Notes: generated from the sequence alone by a model not told the origin. Shown: positions 1-9,549, numbered from the stretch's first letter. The stretch: 64,000 nucleotides of DNA from Gammaproteobacteria bacterium HGW-Gammaproteobacteria-2 (GCA_002840015.1 PGZE01000011.1:108284-172283); one strand, 5' to 3'. Translations and numbers: made by a program.

Positions 1-1206
1 TTGGCGGCCAGGAAAGATACCGAAAGAGCTGGTGGTTTGCTGTTCCTGGAAGTCGAGGCCGCAGCACAGATACGTGAGCGACATGGGTTGGCGGCGCTCG
101 AACAGGTGCTTGCCGATGTCGGCCGCGTGCTGGCTGGCAAGCTGCCAGTTGATGGCTATGCTGCGCGCCTCGGGGATGCCAGTTATCTGGTAGTCGATGG
201 CAACGCCGGTTTGTCTGCGCTTGAAGCCGGCGCGGCCAGATTGCGCGCCGAGTTGATGCAACATGCGTTTTCCGTGGATGGCAAACCGCTGCGTGTACGC
301 ATTTCGGTGGGCATTTGCCCGTTTGCGGCAGTGCCAGCCGATGTGGGTGCTGTGCTTAATGCCTCCGAGAGGGCGTGTCGCAATGCACGTAGCACGGACC
401 GTGGTATTGCCTGCCATGAACCGCCCAAGGATGCCGAGCGCGAAGCACAGGTGGGCCTTGAGAAGAGCATTCGTGATGCGATTGATGAGTCTGGATTCGA
501 GTTTGTATACCAGCCCATCGTGGCGGTGCAGGGTGGTGAGGATGCCCAGTTCCAGTGCCTGCTGCGCTTGCGCGACAGTGATGGCAAAGTGCATCAAGCC
601 GGTACCATCGTGCCTGTTGCCGAGCGCCGTGGCTGGATTGCCGAAGTGGACCGCTGGGCAGTCTCCGAAGCGATTGCGGTCATCGCGCGCAAGCAGGCCG
701 AGAACAGCAAATTGCGCCTGTTTCTCACCCAATCACCGGTTAGCCTGGCCTCGCCACAGTATGCCGACTGGTTGCGCGATCAGCTGATTGCCGCTCACAT
801 TGAGCCAGAGTCGCTGGTCATCGAAATTCGCATGGACGAAGCCATTGTGCATTCGGCCACCATCGGCGAGTTTTGCCGCAGCCTTGTCCATCATGGCGTC
901 AGTTTTTGCCTGAGCCAGTTCGAAGCAGGCCTTGATGCGGCCAGCTTGCTGGAGCATCTGCCACTGAGCTTCATCAAGTTGGGCCCGCGTTACCTGCGGG
1001 CCGCTGCTGGCGGCACGATCAAGGACGAATTGCACAACGTGATCGCAAAGGCGCATCAGCTCGGCATCAAAGTGATCGGCCATCGTGTTGAAGATCCGCA
1101 ATCGGCTGCCACCCTGTGGATGGTCGGGATTGATTTTCTGCAAGGCAATCTGGTGCAACAGGCGGGTGATGCCCTGAGTTTTGATTTCAAGTCGGCTGTG
1201 CTGTGA
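1..1206 (+). CDS. FimX-like degenerate GGDEF-EAL protein (C-terminal part)
   Basis: The reading frame is open at base 1, so the N-terminus lies upstream of the window. Residues about 10-140 read as a GGDEF domain whose signature is replaced by a GDASY-type sequence. Residues about 153-395 read as an EAL domain. The EAL motif itself is QCLLRL, the usual DDFGTG loop is SQFEAG, and the metal-binding Asn of the FLN-x-S strand is Thr (FLTQSP), although a Lys (SFIKLG) and the LQGN strand near the C-terminus persist. I infer a catalytically dead cyclic-di-GMP receptor or scaffold of the FimX kind, which in type IV pilus systems binds c-di-GMP at an inactive EAL domain. A PilH-like regulator also occurs at 53026-53391. 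Ligand binding cannot be judged from sequence alone. Confidence 0.75.
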   Translation: MAARKDTERAGGLLFLEVEAAAQIRERHGLAALEQVLADVGRVLAGKLPVDGYAARLGDASYLVVDGNAGLSALEAGAARLRAELMQHAFSVDGKPLRVRISVGICPFAAVPADVGAVLNASERACRNARSTDRGIACHEPPKDAEREAQVGLEKSIRDAIDESGFEFVYQPIVAVQGGEDAQFQCLLRLRDSDGKVHQAGTIVPVAERRGWIAEVDRWAVSEAIAVIARKQAENSKLRLFLTQSPVSLASPQYADWLRDQLIAAHIEPESLVIEIRMDEAIVHSATIGEFCRSLVHHGVSFCLSQFEAGLDAASLLEHLPLSFIKLGPRYLRAAAGGTIKDELHNVIAKAHQLGIKVIGHRVEDPQSAATLWMVGIDFLQGNLVQQAGDALSFDFKSAVL

Positions 1207-1268
1207 GCAACCGATGATGGCGCATCCCGGACAAGGGGAAACCCACTTTTTCTCATGGGGGCACTGAG

Positions 1269-3626
1269 GTGTTTTTATTGGGTTTGCGCGTAATCACCGT
1301 GCTGGCTTTGGCCGGTGCAATCGCCATTTCGTTGCTGCTGCCGCAGCCGTTATCCGACGATTGGCGCTATCTCGCGCCTGCCTTGGTGCTGATTGGCTTG
1401 CTTGGTTTTTTTGGCGCCTGGTACCTGAGCCATAGGCAGATGCGAGCGTGTGTTGGCAGCCAGCAACTGGCGCTGGCGCATGAGCAACAACAGGTCATCC
1501 ACCTCACCGAACAGGTACTGCGACACGAGCGCACGCAAAACGAACTGGTGCTGGCCAAGCGCACAGCAGAAGCCGCAGTAATGGCGAAGGGCGAGTTTCT
1601 TGCCACCATGAGCCACGAGATTCGCACCCCGCTCAACGGCATCATTCCGATGCTGGATCTATTGCAGGGATCAGGCCTTCGCCCGGATCAAACCGACTTG
1701 GTCGTAACCGCATTCGGCTCCGCCCGGCAGTTGCTGCGGATTGTTGATGACATACTCGATTATTCCAAGCTGGAAGCCAGCAAACTCGAGTTGGAGACGG
1801 TCGGCATCAACCTGCGCGAGCTGCTTTCGCTGGTAATCCGCCTGATGGAAAAATCCGCCGAGAGCAAACGCCTGCGATTGAGCCTGAACATCGACCCGGC
1901 ATTGCGTTTGGCGGTGCGTGGCGACCCGACCCGTTTGCGGCAAGTGCTGTCGAATCTGCTCAGCAACGCCATCAAGTTTACCGAGCGCGGTGCAGTGACC
2001 CTGAGCATCATGCGCAAAGGTGAAACGCGCAGCCATCACCTGGTTCGCTTTGAAGTCCGCGATACCGGTATTGGCATTCCCGCCGAAGCGGCGGCGCGGC
2101 TGTTCCAGGCGTTTACCCAGGCCGATACCTCAACCACGCGCTTGTATGGCGGCACCGGCCTTGGCCTGGCCATCAGTCAACGCATTGTGCGCTTGATGGG
2201 TGGCACCATCGGCTTTGAATCCACGCAGGGGCAGGGCACGTTGTTCTGGGTGGAAGTGCCGCTGCTCAAGGCGGTGGGTGATATGGCCAGTGCCCGGGTC
2301 GAGCTGAGCGATGCCCACATGCTGGTATTGAGCAATGAACTGCGGTTGCAGCAACGCCTGAAGTTTGCACTCAAAAATTGGGGAGTGAATGCGGCATTTA
2401 CCGACACCACGCAAGATGCGTTGGTCAGCTTGCGTGATGGCGTTGGCAAGGCAAACAAAAAGCCGTTTGAATTGTTGCTGGCCGATCTGACAAGTATTCG
2501 CACCACCGTGGTTGCGCTGCATCGCAATGTGCGCCGCAACACCGATCTGGACAATCTGCGCATTGTCTATTTGCGCGGTAATGAAGCGCCGCCGGATGAA
2601 GTCATCGAGGCCGGTCGGGTGCTGGTACTGCCGCGTGATACCAGCGATGCCGAATTGCGTATGGCGTTGAGCAAGTTTCTCGCTGATGAAACGGCCTCGT
2701 CTGACAAGGTCGTTGACGCATTGGCAGCGGCCCCGGAGCTGGCTTTGTCTGAGCCAGACGCGCCGGCAACGGGCAAACTGCGCGGGCGTGTGCTGCTGGT
2801 CGAGGACAACCCGGTCAATCGCATGGTGGCACAACGGTTGCTCGATCTGATGGGCCTTGCTTGCGATGCCGTTGAAAATGGCAAACTGGCGATCGAGCGG
2901 CTTGCCGATCATCGTTACGACGCCGTGTTGATGGATTGTCAGATGCCGATCATGGATGGCTATGGCGCCACCCGCTTGTGGCGGGAGCACGAAGAACAGT
3001 TGGGTGCCGGCCGCCTTCCGATCATCGCCATGACCGCAAACGCAATGGCCGGTGATCGGCAGAAATGCCTGGATGCGGGTATGGATGATTATCTGGCCAA
3101 GCCGGTGACCCGCGAGCAGATGCGGGCCACGCTGGCGCGCTGGATAACACAACCGGCGGCGTCGGCAGATGGCTCCGACGTTGCAGCACCAATCGCAACG
3201 CCTGCATCAGTTCAACCGGCAGTGGTTAGCGTGCTGCCGGCAAGCAGGCCCATTGCGGCCACGCCTCAGCGTGAGCCACGCGCTACCGCAGCACCCGGCG
3301 CAATGGCGCCGTTGTCAAACCAGTTCATTCGTGGCCCGGCAATCGATCACGAGGTAACCGACGAATTGCGCGAGATGATGGGCGAGGACTTCCGCTCACT
3401 GGTGAAAGTATTTTTGGAGGATGCACCGAGCCATCTGGCACAACTGGAAGCGGCCGCGCTGGGTGCCGATCTCGCCGCCATGGCCGGCCCCGCGCACACA
3501 CTGAAATCCGCCAGCGCCAATCTCGGTGCGACCATGCTGTCGGATCTGGCGCGCACCATCGAAAGCGGCGCCCGCAAAGGCCAACTCGCCGCGCCGGAAT
3601 TGCGTGCGGCGGTTTTTGTAGGCTAA
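1269..3626 (+). CDS. Hybrid sensor histidine kinase with receiver and Hpt domains
   Basis: The GTG start follows a GGGGCACTGA ribosome-binding region. Two membrane segments (about residues 5-25 and 35-53) flank a very short loop, so no large sensor domain is visible. HisKA carries [10 protein letters not shown] with phospho-accepting His116. The ATPase has N-box [17 protein letters not shown] and [11 protein letters not shown] weak receiver-like stretch (about 340-480) precedes a proper receiver with phospho-acceptor Asp556 (MDCQMP) and Lys in LAKP. An Hpt domain follows with His743 (AHTLKSAS). The architecture is that of RpfC/BarA-type phosphorelay kinases; the partner regulator is not evident nearby. 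The Hpt C-terminus stops abruptly about 20 residues earlier than usual, about 20 bases before a GTGGGAGC repeat, so the tail may have been replaced. Confidence 0.88.
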   Translation: MFLLGLRVITVLALAGAIAISLLLPQPLSDDWRYLAPALVLIGLLGFFGAWYLSHRQMRACVGSQQLALAHEQQQVIHLTEQVLRHERTQNELVLAKRTAEAAVMAKGEFLATMSHEIRTPLNGIIPMLDLLQGSGLRPDQTDLVVTAFGSARQLLRIVDDILDYSKLEASKLELETVGINLRELLSLVIRLMEKSAESKRLRLSLNIDPALRLAVRGDPTRLRQVLSNLLSNAIKFTERGAVTLSIMRKGETRSHHLVRFEVRDTGIGIPAEAAARLFQAFTQADTSTTRLYGGTGLGLAISQRIVRLMGGTIGFESTQGQGTLFWVEVPLLKAVGDMASARVELSDAHMLVLSNELRLQQRLKFALKNWGVNAAFTDTTQDALVSLRDGVGKANKKPFELLLADLTSIRTTVVALHRNVRRNTDLDNLRIVYLRGNEAPPDEVIEAGRVLVLPRDTSDAELRMALSKFLADETASSDKVVDALAAAPELALSEPDAPATGKLRGRVLLVEDNPVNRMVAQRLLDLMGLACDAVENGKLAIERLADHRYDAVLMDCQMPIMDGYGATRLWREHEEQLGAGRLPIIAMTANAMAGDRQKCLDAGMDDYLAKPVTREQMRATLARWITQPAASADGSDVAAPIATPASVQPAVVSVLPASRPIAATPQREPRATAAPGAMAPLSNQFIRGPAIDHEVTDELREMMGEDFRSLVKVFLEDAPSHLAQLEAAALGADLAAMAGPAHTLKSASANLGATMLSDLARTIESGARKGQLAAPELRAAVFVG

Positions 3627-3648
3627 CGCTCACGCGCACCACATTACC

Positions 3649-3713
3649 TGTGGGAGCGCGCCTGCGCGCGAAGGTTTTGCCGGTTTGGTTCGCCTGCAGG
3701 CCGACGCCCACAG
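3649..3713. repeat. GTGGGAGC-type REP-like element, diverged copy
   Basis: It begins TGTGGGAGCGCGCCTGCGCG and ends in GCCCACAG, with an inner CGCCTGCAGGC-like arm. It belongs to the same family as the copies at 6855, 7078 and 63085 but its right arm is diverged. It lies between the end of the hybrid kinase and ahcY. Confidence 0.6.
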
Positions 3714-3800
3714 AAGCGCTGGCTTGCACCGGCGAGCGACACAGTCGCTCCAGGGTGATCTCTTGCAGTTACGCTCGGAGGCATCGCTGGAGCACCCTGT

Positions 3801-3832
3801 GGTCGACCTGCCTGCCGGCAGGCAGGTCGACC
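3801..3832. repeat. Perfect 32-base palindrome downstream of ahcY
   Basis: The left arm is GGTCGACCTGCCTGCC and the right arm is its exact reverse complement, with no loop. It starts 32 bases beyond the ahcY stop codon, so an RNA hairpin from it could end or protect the ahcY transcript, but no U tract follows. Confidence 0.8.
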
Positions 3833-3864
3833 AACCGACTGCGTCGCCGGTGAATCAATTGCGA

Positions 3865-5295
3865 TCAGTAGCGATAATGATCCGGCTTGTACGGGCCTTC
3901 CACCGGGATGCCGAGGTAGGCCGATTGCTCGGCGGTGAGCACGGTCAACTTCACCCCGATCTGCTCCAGGTGCAGGCGCGCGACTTCTTCGTCGAGTTGC
4001 TTGGGCAGGCGATACACGGTCTTCTCGTACTTGTCCTTGTTCGCCCACAGGTCGATCTGCGCCAGAGTCTGGTTGGAGAACGAGTTGGACATCACGAACG
4101 CCGGGTGGCCATGCGCGCAGCCGAGGTTGACCAGGCGGCCTTCGGCGAGGATGTAGATGCTGCGGCCGCTGGCGAAGGTGTAGCGATCAACCTGCGGCTT
4201 GATGTTTTCCTTGGCCACATCCTTGGCCGCGTTCAGTCGATCCATCTGGATTTCGTTGTCGAAGTGGCCGATGTTGCACACCAGTGCATTGTTCTTCATG
4301 CCCTGCATGTGCTCAAAGGTGATCACGTCCTTGTTGCCGGTGGTGGTGACGAAGATGTCGGCTTCGTGCAGCACATCTTCGATGGTCTTGACCTCGAAGC
4401 CTTCCATCGCCGCTTGCAGGGCGTTGATCGGGTCGATCTCGGTGACGATAACGCGCGCGCCGAAGCTCTTGAGCGAATGCGAGCAGCCCTTGCCAACATC
4501 GCCGTAACCGCAGACCACCGCCACCTTGCCGGCGATCATCAGATCGGTGGCGCGCTTGATGCCGTCGGCCAGCGATTCGCGGCAGCCGTACAGGTTGTCG
4601 AACTTGCTCTTGGTCACCGAGTCGTTGACGTTGATGGCCGGTACCAGCAGCTTGCCGGCCTCCATCATCTGGTACAGGCGATGCACGCCAGTGGTGGTTT
4701 CCTCGGACACGCCGCGCCAGTCTTTGGCTACCGTCTTCCAGAAGCCGGGGCGCTCGCTGCGGGTGCGCTTGAGCAGGTCCTTTACCACTTGTTCTTCATG
4801 GTTGGCGCCGGGTTGATCCACCCAGTTGTCGCCGTTTTCCATGTCCAGGCCCTTGTGGATCAGCAGGGTGGCATCGCCGCCGTCATCGACGATCAGCTCC
4901 GGGCCGGTCATTCCTTCATGGGTCAGCATGTCCAGGGTGCAGTCCCAGTACTCTTCCAGGGTTTCGCCTTTCCAGGCAAACACCGGTATGCCGCTGGCCG
5001 CGATCGCCGCAGCAGCGTCATCCTGGGTCGAGAAAATATTGCATGAGGCCCAACGCACCGTGGCGCCGAGTGCGCTCAGGGTCTCGATCAGCACCGCGGT
5101 TTCTTTGGTCATGTGCAGCGAGCCCGACAGGCGAACGCCCTTGAGCGGCTGCAGCGGCGCATACTTGGCGCGGATCTGCATCAGGCCGGGCATTTCTTCC
5201 TCGGCCATGCGAATACGCTTGCGGCCAGTGGCGGCCAGCGCGATATCGCGGATTTTGTAGTCGGGTGTGGCTTGTGGTTTGGCAACGGCATTCAT
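3865..5295 (-). CDS. ahcY: Adenosylhomocysteinase (S-adenosyl-L-homocysteine hydrolase)
   Basis: This cytosolic NAD-dependent enzyme splits S-adenosylhomocysteine to adenosine and homocysteine, relieving product inhibition of methyltransferases. At 476 residues it is full length for the bacterial form. Visible landmarks are the substrate-domain motif [15 protein letters not shown], the NAD-binding glycine loop [10 protein letters not shown] and the C-terminal [11 protein letters not shown] ending. The ATG is preceded at about 10 bases by GGAG. The leader carries a SAH riboswitch (5356-5417) and a sigma-70 promoter, so expression should rise when SAH accumulates. Confidence 0.97.
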   Translation of the reverse strand: MNAVAKPQATPDYKIRDIALAATGRKRIRMAEEEMPGLMQIRAKYAPLQPLKGVRLSGSLHMTKETAVLIETLSALGATVRWASCNIFSTQDDAAAAIAASGIPVFAWKGETLEEYWDCTLDMLTHEGMTGPELIVDDGGDATLLIHKGLDMENGDNWVDQPGANHEEQVVKDLLKRTRSERPGFWKTVAKDWRGVSEETTTGVHRLYQMMEAGKLLVPAINVNDSVTKSKFDNLYGCRESLADGIKRATDLMIAGKVAVVCGYGDVGKGCSHSLKSFGARVIVTEIDPINALQAAMEGFEVKTIEDVLHEADIFVTTTGNKDVITFEHMQGMKNNALVCNIGHFDNEIQMDRLNAAKDVAKENIKPQVDRYTFASGRSIYILAEGRLVNLGCAHGHPAFVMSNSFSNQTLAQIDLWANKDKYEKTVYRLPKQLDEEVARLHLEQIGVKLTVLTAEQSAYLGIPVEGPYKPDHYRY

Positions 5296-5355
5296 CGGTA
5301 GAGTCTCCGGATGGTTGGGGAAGGGGCCGCATATTGCGGGCTTCCGAGCTTCTCC

Positions 5356-5417
5356 GGGCGCCGTTGAACGTGTTGCTGCCGAGCCTGGCCTGGGTGACAG
5401 GTCGCAGCGCCCCTCGA
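5356..5417 (-). promoter_or_regulatory. SAH riboswitch in the ahcY leader
   Basis: Read on the minus strand, the leader contains CGAGGGGCGCTGCGAC, then CCAGGCTCGG, then CAACGGCGCCC. This is the conserved order of the SAH riboswitch class. CGAG pairs with CUCG to close P1, and the GGGCGC segment (5412-5407) can pair with GCGCCC (5361-5356) to form the pseudoknot. SAH binding in this class turns expression on, and the element is classically found upstream of ahcY, as here. It begins a few bases after the predicted transcription start. Not checked with a covariance model. Confidence 0.9.
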
Positions 5418-5426
5418 CAGCCGCTA

Positions 5427-5458
5427 ATTATACCCCGGACTGCCGGCAGCGCTGTCAA
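5427..5458 (-). promoter_or_regulatory. Sigma-70 type promoter of ahcY
   Basis: On the minus strand a perfect TATAAT lies at 5432-5427 and a perfect TTGACA at 5458-5453. The spacer is 20 bases, longer than the optimal 17, so the -10 box is the more reliable part. The expected start site falls near 5420, directly before the riboswitch. Confidence 0.6.
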
Positions 5459-5524
5459 CGGCAGGTGAACGTCTGTCACGGTATGTGGTCACAATGCCGG
5501 TTGCCTATCGCCACAGGACTTTCG

Positions 5525-6835
5525 ATGCCCAAGCCAAACGCTGCACAGGCCCGCCCGCAGGTGGTTATCGTTGGCGCCGGTTTCGCGGGCTTGTCGGCCA
5601 CACTCGCCCTTGGCAAGGCGCCGGTTGACATCACCCTGATTGATCGGCGCAATTTCCATTTGTTTCAGCCCTTGTTGTACCAAGTCGCCACCGCCGGGCT
5701 CACGCCATCGGATATCGCCTGGCCGGTGCGTTCGATTTTGCGTGCGCAGCGCAATGCGCGGGTGGTGCTGGGCACGGTCACCGGGGTCGATAGCAACACC
5801 CGCGAAGTGAAAATGCATGACGCCAGTTGCCACCGTTACGACTGGCTGGTGCTGGCCACCGGCGCCAGCCACAACTACTTCGGCAACGACGCCTGGGCGC
5901 CGGTAGCGCCGGGCCTGAAGCGGGTCGATGATGCCACTGATATCCGCCGCCGCATTCTGGTGGCTTTTGAACATGCCGAGTTGTGCGATGATCCGTTCGA
6001 GCGTGCACGGCTGATGACGTTCGTGATCGTCGGCGGCGGCCCGACCGGGGTGGAACTGTCCGGCGCCATTGCCGAACTGGCGAAAGTGGCGCTGGCACGC
6101 GATTTTCGCCGCATCGATCCGCGCCAGGCACGCATCATTTTGCTTGAAGGCGGGCCGCGGGTGCTGGCGGCTTTCCCCGAGTCGTTATCGAGCTACGCCC
6201 AACGCGCGCTGGAAAAGCTCGGGGTGGAGGTCAATACCGACGCCCGCGTCAGCCGTTGCGACAACGAAGGTGTGATCGTCAACGATGAGCGGCTGCCGGC
6301 CGGCAATGTGATCTGGGCGGCGGGCGTTGCCGCATCGCCGGCGGCGCGGTGGGTCGGCGCCACCAGCGATCGCTCTGGCCGCGCGCAAGTGCAGGCCGAT
6401 CTGAGCCTGCCGGGGAAACCCGATATCTTCATCATTGGCGACACCGCCGCGATGGCCAACAGCGACGGCAGCCCGGTGCCCGGTATTGCACCGGCGGCCA
6501 AGCAGGCCGGGCGTTACGTGGCCCAGGTGATTGCCGCCGCGGTGCAGGGCAAGCCACGGCCAGCGGCGTTTCGCTACCGGCATTACGGCAACCTCGCCAC
6601 CATCGGCCGTCACGAAGCGGTGATCGACTTCGGCCGCTTCACCCTCAGCGGCTGGCTGGCATGGTGGGTGTGGGGCATCGCCCACGTCTATTTCCTGATC
6701 GGCATGCGCCACCGCATTCTGGTGGCCGCGCAGTGGATGTTCAGCTATATCACCTTCGGCCGCGGTGCGCGGCTGATCGCCGGTACTGAAGGCGATGTGC
6801 GGGTCAAGCCGAAGGACACTGCGCCGACAGGTTGA
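5525..6835 (+). CDS. ndh: Type II NADH:quinone oxidoreductase
   Basis: This is a peripheral membrane flavoprotein that passes electrons from NADH to quinone without pumping protons. The N-terminal FAD motif is VVIVGAGFAGLSA, the second nucleotide motif is FVIVGGGPTGVELSGA, and FIIGDTAAM is the C-terminal FAD contact. A hydrophobic C-terminal helix around LAWWVWGIAHVYFLIGMRH and the tail YITFGRGARLI fit membrane attachment. The ATG at 5525 is chosen because AGGA stands nine bases upstream and the protein (436 residues) then has the usual length. It is divergent from ahcY. Confidence 0.93.
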   Translation: MPKPNAAQARPQVVIVGAGFAGLSATLALGKAPVDITLIDRRNFHLFQPLLYQVATAGLTPSDIAWPVRSILRAQRNARVVLGTVTGVDSNTREVKMHDASCHRYDWLVLATGASHNYFGNDAWAPVAPGLKRVDDATDIRRRILVAFEHAELCDDPFERARLMTFVIVGGGPTGVELSGAIAELAKVALARDFRRIDPRQARIILLEGGPRVLAAFPESLSSYAQRALEKLGVEVNTDARVSRCDNEGVIVNDERLPAGNVIWAAGVAASPAARWVGATSDRSGRAQVQADLSLPGKPDIFIIGDTAAMANSDGSPVPGIAPAAKQAGRYVAQVIAAAVQGKPRPAAFRYRHYGNLATIGRHEAVIDFGRFTLSGWLAWWVWGIAHVYFLIGMRHRILVAAQWMFSYITFGRGARLIAGTEGDVRVKPKDTAPTG

Positions 6836-6854
6836 GTCGCGAACAATCGTGCTG

Positions 6855-6920
6855 TTGTGGGAGCCGGCCTGCCGGCGAACGATCTTGCGACAGCTTCGCG
6901 CGCAGGGCGCGCTCCCACAA
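6855..6920. repeat. GTGGGAGC-type REP-like hairpin, copy A
   Basis: The outer arms are TTGTGGGAGC and GCTCCCACAA. The inner arms are CCGGCCTGCCGG and CGCGCGCAGGGCGCG. It is near-identical to copy B at 7078-7143. Confidence 0.85.
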
Positions 6921-7077
6921 ACGCCCTGAAGCACCCATGTAGGAGGCCACTCTGTGGGCGACCAGCGTGCCGCGATTTGAGAAATTACGGTCGCTCACAG
7001 GGTGTACTCCCACAGAAAAGCGGCGATGTGGCCTTGTAGGAGACAACGGTGTTACTCGCTGGTGCCAATCGGTGCTG

Positions 7078-7143
7078 TTGTGGGAGCCGGCCTGCCGGCG
7101 AACCATCTTGTGACAGCTTCGCGCGCAAGGCGCGCTCCCACCA
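7078..7143. repeat. GTGGGAGC-type REP-like hairpin, copy B
   Basis: It has the same structure as copy A, differing at a few positions (AACCATCTTGTGAC versus AACGATCTTGCGAC). The sequence GTGCTG precedes both copies and AACGCC with a GAAGCAC-like tail follows both, so the repeated block is longer than the hairpin. Confidence 0.85.
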
Positions 7144-7167
7144 ACGCCTTGAAGCACTCCTGGAGCC

Positions 7168-7255
7168 CACCCTGTGGATGTCCTGGCGATTGCTGGCGAT
7201 TGTCTCACCCTGTGGATGTCCTGGCGATTGTCTTGGCGATTGTTCCTGGCGATTG
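7168..7255 (+). repeat. Imperfect 38-base tandem repeat upstream of hmgA
   Basis: Units starting at 7168 and 7206 both begin CACCCTGTGGATGTCCTGGC, and TGGCGATTG occurs five times in the block. It ends about 75 bases before the hmgA start. Confidence 0.75.
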
Positions 7256-7329
7256 CCCACCCAACGCGAACCGTTACAATCGCACGCATTGGCGCCGCCG
7301 TTGGTCGTGGCGCAGCAGATACGGGATAG

Positions 7330-8578
7330 ATGATGAGCACGCTTGAGTATCAGTCGGGTTTTGCCAACGAGTTTGCCAGCGAGGCGTTGCCGGGCGCGTT
7401 GCCCGCTGGGCAGAACTCGCCGCAGCGTTGCCCGTACGGGCTGTATGCCGAGCAGTTGTCGGGCACCGCGTTCACCGCGCCGCGCGCCAGCAACCGGCGC
7501 AGTTGGCTGTACCGCATCCGGCCGGCGGCAGTGCATGGTGCGTTTTCGCTGATCGAGACGGGCGCGTTTCACAACCGCTTTGCTGAGCAGGCCGCGCCGC
7601 CGGATCAACTGCGCTGGAACCCGCAAGAAATCCCGGTCAAGCCGCGCGATTTTATCGACGGTCTGTTCACCATGGCTGGCAATGGCGGGCCGGCGGCGCA
7701 GACCGGTGTCGCGATTCATCTGTATGCCGCCAATGCCGACATGGACGGTCGCTATTTTTACAACGCCGATGGCGAAATGCTGATCGTGCCGCAGCAGGGG
7801 CGGTTGCGGATCGCTACCGAACTCGGCGTGCTGGAGGTGGAGCCGCAGGAAATCGCGCTGATTCCGCGCGGAATCCGGTGGCGCCGCAATGCGCTTGCCG
7901 GATTTGGGGCCGATCGGTGCCAACGGACTGGCCAATGCGCGTGATTTTCTGGCGCCGGTGGCGGCGTATGAGCAGCGCGATGGCGCGTTCGAATTACTCG
8001 CCAAGTTCCAGGGCCGCCTGTGGCGCGCCGACATCGGTCATTCGCCGCTCGATGTGGTCGCCTGGCAGGGCAACTACACGCCGTGCAAATACGATCTGCG
8101 CCGTTTCAACACGATCGGCTCGATCAGTTTCGATCATCCCGACCCGAGCATCTTTCTGGTGCTCAGTTCACCGACTGATACTCCCGGTGTCGGCAATCTG
8201 GATTTTGCGATTTTCCCGCCGCGCTGGCTGGTGGCGCAGCATACCTTCCGGCCGCCGTGGTTCCATCGCAACATCGCCAGCGAGTTCATGGGGCTGGTTC
8301 ACGGCAGCTATGATGCCAAGGCCGATGGCTTCGTGCCCGGCGGCAGTTCGCTGCACAATTGCATGAGCGGGCATGGCCCGGATGCCGCCACCTTCGAAAA
8401 AGCGAGTGCGGCCGATTTGAGCCGGCCCGATGTGATCACCGACACCATGGCCTTCATGTTCGAAACCCGGCTGGTGCTGCATCCCACCCGCCAGGCGCTG
8501 GAGTCGCGCACGCGCCAATCCGATTACCAGCAATGCTGGCAAGGCCTGGCGGCAAACTTCGATCCAAACCGGCCCTGA
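7330..8578 (+). pseudogene. hmgA: Homogentisate 1,2-dioxygenase, disrupted by internal deletion and frameshift
   Basis: HmgA opens the ring of homogentisate to maleylacetoacetate in tyrosine and phenylalanine breakdown. The N-terminal half (from ATG-ATG at 7330/7333) reads normally to ALIPRGIRW near 7882. The family sequence resumes in another frame at [12 protein letters not shown] (7892 onward). The conserved stretch that should lie between ([20 protein letters not shown]-like, about 21 residues) is represented by only about 10 bases, so roughly 53 bases are missing and the frame is lost. The iron ligands survive in the second part (HRNIASE giving His and Glu, and SGHGPDA giving His). As written, translation ends at 7944 without the iron site. 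This is genuine inactivation or an assembly error. Confidence 0.88.
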
Positions 8579-8583
8579 TCGCC

Positions 8584-9549
8584 ATGGACATGTCGGTCGG
8601 GGTGGAACTGGGTCAGTTTGCGCTCGGCCTGCTGCTGCTGGTGCTGGGCGCCGATTCATTCGTGCGTGGCGCCAGTGGCCTGGCGATCCGCTTCGGCATC
8701 AGCCCGTTCGTGGTCGGTCTGGTGCTGGTCGGACTGGGCACGTCGGCGCCGGAACTATCGGTCAACCTGACCGCGGCGTTTGCAGGCCGTTACGAGATGG
8801 CGATCGGCAACGTGGTCGGCAGCAATATCGCCAATATCGGCCTGATTCTGGGCGTCAGCGCGCTGATTGCACCATTGGCAGTGAATGCACGTCTGGTCCG
8901 GATCGAAGTGCCGTTGGTGATCGCGGTCAGCGTCGGGCTGTGGCTGCTCAGCCTCGATGGCCTGATCGGACGAATCGACGCGGTCATTTTGTTGATTGGC
9001 CTGGCTGGATTGCTGGTGCTGATCGCCCGCGATTCCAAGCGCGAGTCAACCCAGGTGCAGGATGAATTGACCGAGGCGGCGAACACGCAATCGGGGTTGA
9101 AATTGAACCTGATCCGCCTGGTCGCGGGTCTGGCATTGTTGCTGTATGGCTCGCAGCAGATGGTCGATGCGGCGGTCAATCTGGCCACCTTGTGGGGCAT
9201 GAGCGAGCTGATGATTGGTTTGACGATTGTTGCGATCGGCACCTCATTGCCGGAATTGGCGGCATCGGCGATGGCGGCCTGGCGTGGTCACAGCGACATC
9301 GCGCTGGGCAATGTCGTGGGCTCCAATCTGTTCAACATCCTGCTGATTCTGGGTGCAACGGCTGCCATTCACCCGTTGTCGGTGGGTCATTCATCGTTGC
9401 GCATCGATCTACCGCTGATGATCGGTTTTGCGTTGCTGCTGTATCCGATTGCGCGCAGCGGGCGTGTGGTCAGCCGCAACGAGGCCGTGCTGTTGCTGGC
9501 GGCCTATGCCGGGTTTCTGGCCTTGCAGTTTTTTCTCGCCGCAGGCTGA
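8584..9549 (+). CDS. K+-independent-type Na+/Ca2+ exchanger (YrbG family)
   Basis: This inner-membrane cation antiporter has 321 residues and about ten hydrophobic helices arranged as two inverted halves. Each half carries the alpha-repeat signature of the CaCA superfamily: GTSAPELSVN with GNVVGSNIANIGLILG, and GTSLPELAASA with GNVVGSNLFNILLILG. The ATG at 8584 is taken because the signature spacing then matches the family; a second ATG lies two codons on. It begins five bases after the hmgA stop, so the two may share a transcript. Ion selectivity is not determined by sequence alone. Confidence 0.9.
   Translation: MDMSVGVELGQFALGLLLLVLGADSFVRGASGLAIRFGISPFVVGLVLVGLGTSAPELSVNLTAAFAGRYEMAIGNVVGSNIANIGLILGVSALIAPLAVNARLVRIEVPLVIAVSVGLWLLSLDGLIGRIDAVILLIGLAGLLVLIARDSKRESTQVQDELTEAANTQSGLKLNLIRLVAGLALLLYGSQQMVDAAVNLATLWGMSELMIGLTIVAIGTSLPELAASAMAAWRGHSDIALGNVVGSNLFNILLILGATAAIHPLSVGHSSLRIDLPLMIGFALLLYPIARSGRVVSRNEAVLLLAAYAGFLALQFFLAAG

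Larger units (their letters stand above)
6836..7329. repeat. Repeat-rich intergenic region
   Basis: There is no gene here. It contains two nearly identical REP-like hairpins (6855-6920 and 7078-7143). Between them lie further fragments with CTGTGGGCGAC and GTCGCTCACAGGG arms (about 6947-7020). An imperfect tandem duplication of about 38 bases follows at 7168-7255. The promoter of the following hmgA gene must lie within or beside these repeats. Confidence 0.7.

Noticed and set aside
3685..5046. Plus-strand open frame opposite ahcY
   Set aside because: Antisense to a highly conserved gene; starts inside a repeat.
6836..7329. CRISPR array
   Set aside because: Repeats are few, imperfect and of the inverted hairpin type without regular spacers, and no cas genes exist in the window.
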